Source: Gillisella vitis
Lineage (GTDB): Bacteria; Pseudomonadota; Alphaproteobacteria; Rhizobiales; Rhizobiaceae
NCBI RefSeq assembly: GCF_014204625.1
Contig: NZ_JACHLU010000008.1
Coordinates: 62,001-126,000, forward strand
Direction of reading: 5' to 3'
Length of the DNA stretch: 64,000 nucleotides
The translations under genes were made by a program, and so were the position numbers. The notes beneath the pieces were generated by a model. That model worked only from the letters and a program-made list of their open reading frames with translations. It was not told the origin of the DNA and did no database searches. Positions within the stretch are counted from its first letter, which is position 1; each line of letters begins with the position of its first letter. Positions 58,082 through 64,000 of the stretch are shown piece by piece.

Positions 58082-59407
58082 TTACTGCGGCAAATTGTCA
58101 TCCTCGATCCGGCCAGGATTCTGCTCCACGCCAATGTTGGTTTGTAGCGCCAACTGGGCGTCGCCATCGCGCTTGTAAATATCATCGCGGAACTGCACGA
58201 CATTGTCCTTGGCCGACCAGGCAGTGATATAGACAATATACACAGGCACTTCCTGCGAAAGCTTTATGACCGTGTTCTGGCGTGTCGAGATCACGCGCTC
58301 GATTTGCTGGCGTGACCAGCCGGGCGTATCCTTCAACAGCCAGGTCGTCATATCACGCACATTCTGAACCCGCATACAGCCGGAGGATTCAAAGCGCATC
58401 AGCTTGTTGAACAGGCCCTGCTGTGGCGTATCATGCAGATATTCGTTGTTTGGATTGTGGAAATTGATCTTGGTTGAGGCCATGGCGTTGATCTTGCCCG
58501 GGTCCTGACGGAACATCAGGTTTGGTGCCTTGGGCGCGTTCCAATCCACGGTTTCAGGCGCGACTTCCTGACCTTTGTTATCGAAAAGACGGATATTGTT
58601 GCGCGTCAGATAGGTCGGATCCTTGCGCATCAGCGGCACGATGTCTTTTTCGACGATCGAGCGCGGCGCGGTCCAGTACGGATTAAGAATAATCTCGTAG
58701 ATCTTCGAATTGATGGCATGGGTCGGGCGATCGATACGGCCAACGATGGCATTGGTCCGCAATGCGACGCGATCGTTTTCAACTGCCTCAATATTCATGG
58801 CCGGAATGTTGACCATCAAGTAGCGCTGACCAAGATCACCGGACATGGTCTGCAAACGCACAAGATTGGTGTTGAGCTGATTGAGGCGAACATCGGCAGA
58901 GATATTCATGGCCTTCAAGGTGTATTCGCCCAGCGCGCCATCCGGCGGCAAGCCATGACGGGCCTGAAAATGCTTCACGGCACCATCCACATAGGTATCA
59001 AACGAATCGGACATTCCCGCTTCTCGCGCCAGATCACCCGAGATCATCAGACGCTGACGCAAAACCTGCACGGCAGGATCAATCACGCCAAGCTTCAGCT
59101 TGACCGATGGATTGACCTGTGGCCAGCCGCCATTGGCAACAATCTGCTGATATTGCGCAATCACGCCCTGCAAAATCGGCAGGTTGCTTGCACTCAGCAA
59201 CGGGCTGTTGGAGGTCACAACGGCTGTTGCGCGAGTCGACTGGGCATCGAACTGATCATCCCAATTGCCACGGCTGCGGGCATTGATCACCTCGTCAACA
59301 GCAGACTGAGCCATGGCCTGACCGGCAATTGCGGATGCGCCAATCAGGGCTGCGCCTCTGAGGAGTGCCCGGCGCGAGACCGCAACAAAATTCGACTTGT
59401 CTGCCAT
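58082..59407 (-). CDS. ldtP: L,D-transpeptidase LdtP
   Basis: Periplasmic peptidoglycan cross-linking enzyme. 441 residues: a twin-arginine-type leader (SRRALLRGAALIGASAIAGQAMA), a peptidoglycan-binding-like region (VKHFQARHGLPPDGALGEYTL), and a YkuD domain with the catalytic SSGCMRVQNVRDM motif and upstream His in NEYLHDTPQQGLF. GGGAAG precedes ATG 59407. The next upstream gene encodes a MarR protein of the LdtR type, which in Liberibacter and Sinorhizobium controls this gene. Confidence 0.92.
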   Translation of the reverse strand: MADKSNFVAVSRRALLRGAALIGASAIAGQAMAQSAVDEVINARSRGNWDDQFDAQSTRATAVVTSNSPLLSASNLPILQGVIAQYQQIVANGGWPQVNPSVKLKLGVIDPAVQVLRQRLMISGDLAREAGMSDSFDTYVDGAVKHFQARHGLPPDGALGEYTLKAMNISADVRLNQLNTNLVRLQTMSGDLGQRYLMVNIPAMNIEAVENDRVALRTNAIVGRIDRPTHAINSKIYEIILNPYWTAPRSIVEKDIVPLMRKDPTYLTRNNIRLFDNKGQEVAPETVDWNAPKAPNLMFRQDPGKINAMASTKINFHNPNNEYLHDTPQQGLFNKLMRFESSGCMRVQNVRDMTTWLLKDTPGWSRQQIERVISTRQNTVIKLSQEVPVYIVYITAWSAKDNVVQFRDDIYKRDGDAQLALQTNIGVEQNPGRIEDDNLPQ

Positions 59408-59678
59408 ATTTTCAACTTCCCTAACCATCCGCCGGTCACACCCCTAAAGCCTGCGCCATAAAGCCTGCGACAGTGACATTCACCCACCGCGCACGCCAAA
59501 GGCTTTCCTCATCACGGGAGGAACGCACGTAGAATGCCTTTGTTCCAGTCGCTTCTTAGCCTTTCCGGCTGACATATCAATATGGCTAAAGCTTGTCAGG
59601 TCAAAAACACTCACAACACTGTGTCAAACAGTCATCGGTTGCACAGCGCAACCGGCGCAACATGCACCCGGCCTCTGG

Positions 59679-60191
59679 TTACATTCTGTAGGCGATCGTG
59701 TCGTTCCAGAAGCGATCAAGGCGCTGAAGCAGCTTGTTCATCTGGTTGAATTCGTCGGTGCCAATACCGCCAACCTTCTGGATGGAGCCAACATGGCGCT
59801 CGTAGAGTTTGGCAACGGTTTCAGCAATATCCTGACCTTCTGGCGTCAGCGAAATGCGAACCGAGCGGCGATCAACGCGCGAGCGGGAGTGATTGATGAA
59901 ACCAAGGTCCACCAGCTTCTTGACATTATAAGACACATTGGACCCGAGGTAATAACCGCGCGAACGCAACTCGCCGGCTGTCAATTCGGAATTGCCGATA
60001 TTGAACAGCAGCAATGCCTGCACCGCGTTGACGTCATTGCGACCCTGACGGTCGAACTCGTCCTTGATCACATCGAGCAAACGGCGGTGCAAACGCTCCA
60101 CCAGATGCAACGAGTCGAGATAGAGGGAGCGGATCGCCTGTTCTTCCTGATCAACGGCGGAAACCTGCGCTTTGATATTGGTGTTGGTCAT
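59679..60191 (-). CDS. ldtR: MarR-family regulator LdtR
   Basis: 170-residue winged-helix regulator. It contains VNAVQALLLFNIGNSELTAGELRSRGYYLGSNVSYNVKKLVDLGFI and the wing SRSRVDRRSVRISLTPEGQD. The combination with an adjacent ldtP matches LdtR, shown in Liberibacter to regulate the transpeptidase gene and osmotic tolerance. GAGG precedes ATG 60191. A near-palindromic TTGTCAGGTCAA lies at 59593-59604 before ldtP and could be an operator. Confidence 0.9.
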   Translation of the reverse strand: MTNTNIKAQVSAVDQEEQAIRSLYLDSLHLVERLHRRLLDVIKDEFDRQGRNDVNAVQALLLFNIGNSELTAGELRSRGYYLGSNVSYNVKKLVDLGFINHSRSRVDRRSVRISLTPEGQDIAETVAKLYERHVGSIQKVGGIGTDEFNQMNKLLQRLDRFWNDTIAYRM

Positions 60192-60403
60192 ATCGGTCTG
60201 CCTCACTGTTTTGGGTGGCGGTTATGGTTGTTTTCACCCGCCTTGAGACAGACAATATCGAATACCCATAAAATTCTATTTAAAACGCAAGCTTAACAGA
60301 GACTTACCATTCACAGGCTTTGTATCAGGGTAAACCAAATCTTATGCTTCCTTTTGATGCATTGTGCGTTTGCGCAACCCGGCACCCCTTTTCGGGCCAT
60401 TCA

Positions 60404-60814
60404 TCACCGCCCGCGCTTCTCCAGCAGCAGTGCCAGACGAAATGCCAGATAGACAACGGCAACAATGATGTGAAAGGAAATCAGCAAAGGATTTTCGCCA
60501 AAAATCTTCGGCCAGACGCCATACATCAGGATTTGCGTGATCGCGCCAATGGCCCAGATCACCGGCCCCCAGGACACGGTCATCCACAGGCCAATGCCCG
60601 CCACAGGAAAAATCACCGCCAGAGAACAGGTGGCAATACGCCATGACACGGTCAAAAGATCGAAACGGGCAAGGCCATTGTGGGAATAGCCCACCAGCAT
60701 GGCCCAGAACTCAAGGCCAAACCAAAGCCCGATAAAGGCAACGATGCGCAGAAAAACCACGAACAGAAGGTCCGTGATGCTGAACTTCGGAGGGTGAACG
60801 CTCTCATCAATCAT
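60404..60814 (-). CDS. Four-helix membrane protein of unknown function (DUF6163-like)
   Basis: About 136 residues, four predicted helices: FVVFLRIVAFIGLWFGLEFWA, WRIATCSLAVIFPVAGIGLW, PVIWAIGAITQILMYGVW and LISFHIIVAVVYLAFRLALLL. Similar proteins sit between ldtR and hemB in Rhizobiaceae; function unknown. The ATG at 60814 begins MIDESVHPPKFSITDL; a frame to 60871 is possible but the extension looks non-coding. Weak ribosome-binding site. Confidence 0.75.
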   Translation of the reverse strand: MIDESVHPPKFSITDLLFVVFLRIVAFIGLWFGLEFWAMLVGYSHNGLARFDLLTVSWRIATCSLAVIFPVAGIGLWMTVSWGPVIWAIGAITQILMYGVWPKIFGENPLLISFHIIVAVVYLAFRLALLLEKRGR

Positions 60815-61022
60815 AGGGACAGAATAACCGCAATAGCCCATCACCGCCAGAGCCTCGAGGCAGACATGCACGCAATTGATACAGGAGACCGCCTTTCTTT
60901 CCCGTCTGCCCTGTCAGCGTGTCGCAGTGGGCAAAAGCGGCTATCCGTGTTAGGTCAGCCCGATATGTGCCCGAACTTCTCCCGGGCAAAAGACTGGCGG
61001 GCAACAGACTGGAGGCCTTTAG

Positions 61023-62036
61023 ATGCAAGATAAAACCCATCTCGTCGATGAAATTACCGGCCACCGCCGTATGCGCCGCAACCGCAAGGCAGACTGGACC
61101 CGCAGACTGGTGCAGGAAAACCGGCTGACAGTGGACGATCTGATCTGGCCGATTTTTCTCGTGCCGGGCAGCGGCATTGTTGATCCTATTGCGGCCATGC
61201 CGGGTGTCAACCGCTTGAGCGTGGACAAGGCCGTGGAAGCCGTAAAGCAGGCTGCCGATCTGGGCATTCCGGCCATCGCCACCTTCCCCAATATTGAAAT
61301 GGACAAGCGCGACCAGACTGGCTCTGCCATTCTTGATGCCAATAACCTTCTTAATGAGGCCACGGCCGCCTTCAAGAAACATGTTCCCACGATCGGCGTG
61401 ATCACCGATGTGGCGCTCGATCCGTTCACCAGCCATGGTCACGACGGCATTTTGCGCGGCCATGATATTGTCAATGACGAAACGGTCGATCAGGTCGTTA
61501 GGGCTGCCATTCTACAAGCCGATGCCGGATCGGATATTATTGCCCCGTCTGAAATGATGGATGGCCGCATTGGTGCCATTCGCCGTGGTCTGGATGCGGC
61601 AGGCCACCAGAATGTTGGTATCATGTCCTATGCCACAAAATTCTCCTCAGGTTATTATGGTCCCTATCGTGAAGCGATTTCCACCTCTGGACTGCTGAAG
61701 GGCGACAAAAACAGCTATTACATCAGCCCTGCCAATGGCACAGAGGCCGTGCGCGATGCCGCCCTTGATGTGGATGAAGGCGCGGATATGCTGATGGTCA
61801 AGCCAGGCTTGCCCTATCTCGACATCTGCTGGCGGATCAAGGAAGCGTTCAGCCTGCCGGTTTTCGCCTATCAGGTCTCCGGTGAATATTCACAGATCAA
61901 AGCCGCGGGCATGAATGGCTGGATCGATGAAGACCGGGTGATGATGGAGACGCTGCTCTGCTTCAAACGGGCCGGATGCGACGGCATGCTCACCTATTTT
62001 GCCGTGGAAGCGGCAAAAAAGCTGGCAAAGAGCTGA
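61023..62036 (+). CDS. hemB: Delta-aminolevulinic acid dehydratase (porphobilinogen synthase)
   Basis: Condenses two 5-aminolevulinates to porphobilinogen in tetrapyrrole synthesis. 337 residues. The active-site lysines are in SYATKFSSGYYGP and MVKPGLPYLD. The metal-switch region reads DVALDPFTSHGHDG with Asp/Ala instead of the three cysteines of zinc enzymes, so it belongs to the zinc-independent, magnesium-responsive type. Plus strand, divergent from the membrane protein gene. Confidence 0.97.
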   Translation: MQDKTHLVDEITGHRRMRRNRKADWTRRLVQENRLTVDDLIWPIFLVPGSGIVDPIAAMPGVNRLSVDKAVEAVKQAADLGIPAIATFPNIEMDKRDQTGSAILDANNLLNEATAAFKKHVPTIGVITDVALDPFTSHGHDGILRGHDIVNDETVDQVVRAAILQADAGSDIIAPSEMMDGRIGAIRRGLDAAGHQNVGIMSYATKFSSGYYGPYREAISTSGLLKGDKNSYYISPANGTEAVRDAALDVDEGADMLMVKPGLPYLDICWRIKEAFSLPVFAYQVSGEYSQIKAAGMNGWIDEDRVMMETLLCFKRAGCDGMLTYFAVEAAKKLAKS

Positions 62037-62118
62037 TTATCCGCCGATTCACAAAAGCGATACTTTGAATTTCGGGCCGAGGCATCCCATATCAGTTTCA
62101 ATCACCAAGGAGATGATC

Positions 62119-62580
62119 ATGAGCTTCGACCCGAACCTGACCGCAACCACAGTCCCCACCGACTGGCGCGCCTATAGCGGCGTTCTCTCGCGTCGGGTTT
62201 TCGCGTTTGCCATTGATTATATTCTCGTTGCCATCCTCTGCCTTCCAGCGGCAGTCGCCGTGTTCTTTCTTGGCATCATAACGCTGGGGCTTGGCTGGCT
62301 TCTTTATCCCATTCTGTTTTTTGTTGTCGCAGGTCTCTATTTCGGCCTGTCATTGGCCGGACGATCGCAGGCAACACCCGGAATGAAAGCCATGGGCATC
62401 GCCATGATCCGGCTTGATGGTGGCAAAATCGATTTTGTCACGGCCATCGCCCATCTGGCACTGTTCTGGATCATCAATTCCATTCTGACGCCGCTGATCC
62501 TGCTGGCGGGTCTGTTTATCGAACGTTCCAGACTGGTGCATGATTTGCTGCTGGGCACGGCAACCATTCGCACCATGTGA
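62119..62580 (+). CDS. RDD-family membrane protein
   Basis: 153 residues. It has SRRVFAFAIDYILVAILC at the start of helix 1 (the Arg and Asp that name the family), helix 2 GIITLGLGWLLYPILFFVV and helix 3 WIINSILTPLILLAGLFIE, with the SQATPGMKAMGI loop typical of RDD proteins. Function unknown. AAGGAG lies six bases before ATG 62119; the upstream frame overlaps hemB and is not used. Confidence 0.88.
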   Translation: MSFDPNLTATTVPTDWRAYSGVLSRRVFAFAIDYILVAILCLPAAVAVFFLGIITLGLGWLLYPILFFVVAGLYFGLSLAGRSQATPGMKAMGIAMIRLDGGKIDFVTAIAHLALFWIINSILTPLILLAGLFIERSRLVHDLLLGTATIRTM

Positions 62581-62614
62581 GCACGCTGGCATAGGGCATA
62601 TCGACGATCATGGC

Positions 62615-62652
62615 AGCATCCTGTACCATATGTGCAGGATGCTTTGTTTTTT
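62615..62652 (+). terminator. Rho-independent terminator after the RDD gene
   Basis: AGCATCCTG/CAGGATGCT stem (62615-62623 with 62635-62643) with an 11-base loop and TTGTTTTTT, 34 bases after the stop. Confidence 0.8.
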
Positions 62653-62890
62653 ATGGCATCATCCATTTGTACCGTTGACGTTTTCTTATCATCATTCATC
62701 CTAATATTCATAAGGGACGCTTGAGTCGCATCAAAACAACAGGGGGCTGCCTGCTGCAATTTGAACCGGACAGACTCTCAAGCAAAATTTGTACAACAGA
62801 TATAAAGTGTTATCGGGAATGATCTTGCATCATGCGGGGTACAGGGTGCTATATGTTTGATCTCCATAACTGAGGGGTATCGGGAAACCT
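62653..62890. other. Intergenic region with a fragment of the palindromic repeat
   Basis: No gene seen. 62761-62779 (TTGAACCGGACAGACTCTC) matches one arm of the palindrome at 13521-13561, without the tail: a decayed copy. The bpt promoter should lie here. Confidence 0.55.
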
Positions 62891-63652
62891 ATGAACACAC
62901 AGGCGACAAGCTCTCCCCAGTTTTACCTGACGGCACCGGCCCCCTGCCCTTACCTGCCCGGTGAAATGGAGAGAAAGGTCTTTACCCATCTGGTGGGTGC
63001 CAGAGCCACCGAGATGAACGATCTGCTGACTCAGGGCGGCTTTCGAAGATCACAGAACATCGCCTATCGCCCCGCCTGCGAAAATTGCCGGGCCTGCCTG
63101 TCCGTGCGCATTATCGCCAAGGAATTTAAGCCAAACCGCACCATGCGGCGCGTGGCAGCCGCCAATGCGGATTTGATCAGCTCCGTTTATCCCGCCCAGC
63201 CATCAACCGAGCAGTTTGCGCTGTTTCGGCGCTATCTTGATGATCGCCATCAGGCGGGCGGCATGTCCGATATGTCAGCGCTGGATTTTGCCATCATGGT
63301 GGAGGACAGCCACGTCAAGACCCGGGTTATCGAATACCGGCTGCCGCCAGAGGAAGGCTCAGAGCGTCCGGGCGAACTTGTTGCCGTGGCTCTGACAGAC
63401 ATTTTGAGTGACGGCCTGTCGATGGTTTATTCCTTTTTCAACACCGACCTGCACAAACGCTCGCTTGGCACATTCATGGTTCTGGACCATATTCGTCGCG
63501 CCAATGAGATGGGACTTCCCCATGTCTATCTTGGGTATTGGGTGAATGGCTCGCGCAAAATGAACTACAAGATCCGCTTTTTACCGCAGGAACATTTGTT
63601 AAGTCAGGGCTGGACACGCTATGAAGCCAGCCCCGGCCAGGATGATGCATAA
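62891..63652 (+). CDS. bpt: Aspartate/glutamate leucyltransferase Bpt
   Basis: Adds leucine from Leu-tRNA to N-terminal Asp or Glu of proteins, creating an N-degron read by ClpS/ClpAP. 253 residues in the bacterial Bpt/ATE family: [18 protein letters not shown], the Cys pair region [14 protein letters not shown], and [20 protein letters not shown] with [18 protein letters not shown]. It is functionally linked to the Clp system encoded earlier in the window. Older annotations call it arginyltransferase. It converges with the EAL gene two bases after its stop. Confidence 0.95.
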   Translation: MNTQATSSPQFYLTAPAPCPYLPGEMERKVFTHLVGARATEMNDLLTQGGFRRSQNIAYRPACENCRACLSVRIIAKEFKPNRTMRRVAAANADLISSVYPAQPSTEQFALFRRYLDDRHQAGGMSDMSALDFAIMVEDSHVKTRVIEYRLPPEEGSERPGELVAVALTDILSDGLSMVYSFFNTDLHKRSLGTFMVLDHIRRANEMGLPHVYLGYWVNGSRKMNYKIRFLPQEHLLSQGWTRYEASPGQDDA

Positions 63653-63654
63653 GA

Positions 63655-64000
63655 TTACGCAACCATAGACTGAGGAACAACCCCCTCGGCTTTTTCTGCG
63701 AACCATTTCGCCAGCAAATTGGCCGTCATCGGACGTGAAAACCAGAACCCCTGGATTTCGTCGCACCCCATTGCCTGCAAAATATCGGCATCTTCTGATG
63801 TTTCGACACCTTCTGCCACCACTTGATAGCCAAGACCGTGAGAAAGCTCGATCATCGATCGGATCAACACGCGCTCACGGCTGCCGTTGACCATATCGGC
63901 CACAAAAGATCGATCAATCTTGACAATATTCGCGGGCAGTTTCTGCATATAGGACAGATTGCTATATCCCGTGCCGAAATCGTCAATGGCAAGCCGTACG
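63655..64000 (-). CDS. EAL-domain protein, C-terminal end (partial at right edge)
   Basis: The frame is open to the last base, so the N-terminal part lies outside. The 115 visible codons are the end of an EAL cyclic di-GMP phosphodiesterase domain: AIDDFGTGYSNLSY (loop 6 with the DDFGTG motif), IVKIDRSFV with the catalytic-site Lys, VVAEGVET and QGFWFSRP. These residues are intact, so an active phosphodiesterase is likely; whether a GGDEF domain precedes it is unknown. Confidence 0.92.
   Translation of the reverse strand, partial: VRLAIDDFGTGYSNLSYMQKLPANIVKIDRSFVADMVNGSRERVLIRSMIELSHGLGYQVVAEGVETSEDADILQAMGCDEIQGFWFSRPMTANLLAKWFAEKAEGVVPQSMVA

Overview
The window is a chromosomal core-genome segment of an alphaproteobacterium, almost certainly a member of the Rhizobiaceae close to Agrobacterium/Allorhizobium/Rhizobium. 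The reasons are protein identity by motif and, above all, gene order: nuoA-H with rhizobial-type extra small genes, hupB-lon-clpX-clpP, rplM-rpsI-speB-argC, a upp polar-polysaccharide locus, DUF177-plsX-fabH-ihfA-merR, and glyA-nrdR-ribD-ribE followed by ribH-nusB-hppA, ldtP-ldtR and hemB-bpt. No rRNA, prophage, insertion sequence or CRISPR array was seen. Assignments rest on reading the sequence and on family knowledge; no database search was run.

Layout. 1-8.7 kb (minus strand): respiratory complex I operon nuoABCD-(79 aa ORF)-EF-(helix-hairpin-helix protein)-G-H, with nuoH cut by the window edge. 8.9-10 kb: three tandem tRNA-Asp genes (minus strand) and two tandem tRNA-Val genes (plus strand), with readable promoters. 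10.3-13.4 kb: a hydroxycinnamate (ferulate/p-coumarate) catabolic island made of a hydratase/lyase, a CoA ligase and a divergent MarR regulator with a perfect 6-1-6 palindrome between them. 13.5-13.7 kb: a tandem 101-bp palindromic repeat. 13.7-19.3 kb: hupB, lon, clpX, clpP. 19.6-25.6 kb: a membrane diguanylate cyclase, a cytochrome P450, metY plus a cupin, and two paralogous CoA-binding proteins flanking a small secreted protein. 25.5-26.3 kb: a long non-coding gap.

26.3-32.8 kb: thioesterase, rplM-rpsI, an ABM-domain protein, agmatinase, argC, an extradiol-type dioxygenase, ctaA (heme A synthase) and a DUF2842 protein. 32.8-41.3 kb: six genes (GNAT, Wzz/Wzc-like, Wza-like, GT4, PHPT initiating transferase, Wzy-like) matching the content and genomic position of the uppABCDEF locus for the unipolar polysaccharide adhesin; a copy of the dispersed palindromic repeat sits directly before the initiating transferase. 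41.5-43.7 kb: a 49-aa membrane protein, a PHB-depolymerase-type esterase, tRNA-Pro and a DUF982 protein.

43.7-49 kb: a MerR regulator, ihfA, fabH, plsX, a DUF177 protein, a cytochrome bc1 chaperone and a BamE-like lipoprotein. 49-58 kb: H+-pyrophosphatase, MFS carrier, nusB, ribH, an uncharacterised opposite-strand gene, ribE, ribD, nrdR and glyA, mostly one transcription direction. 58-64 kb: L,D-transpeptidase ldtP and its MarR-type regulator ldtR, a membrane protein, hemB, an RDD protein, bpt, and the C-terminal end of an EAL-domain protein at the right edge. The most interesting observations are the dispersed palindromic repeat family (one copy abutting a upp gene), the hydroxycinnamate operator, the degenerate ATP site of the Wzc-like protein, the detached helix-hairpin-helix protein in the nuo operon, and the non-coding block at 25.6-26.3 kb with an 18-bp-stem hairpin. 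No convincing wholly new multi-gene system was found.
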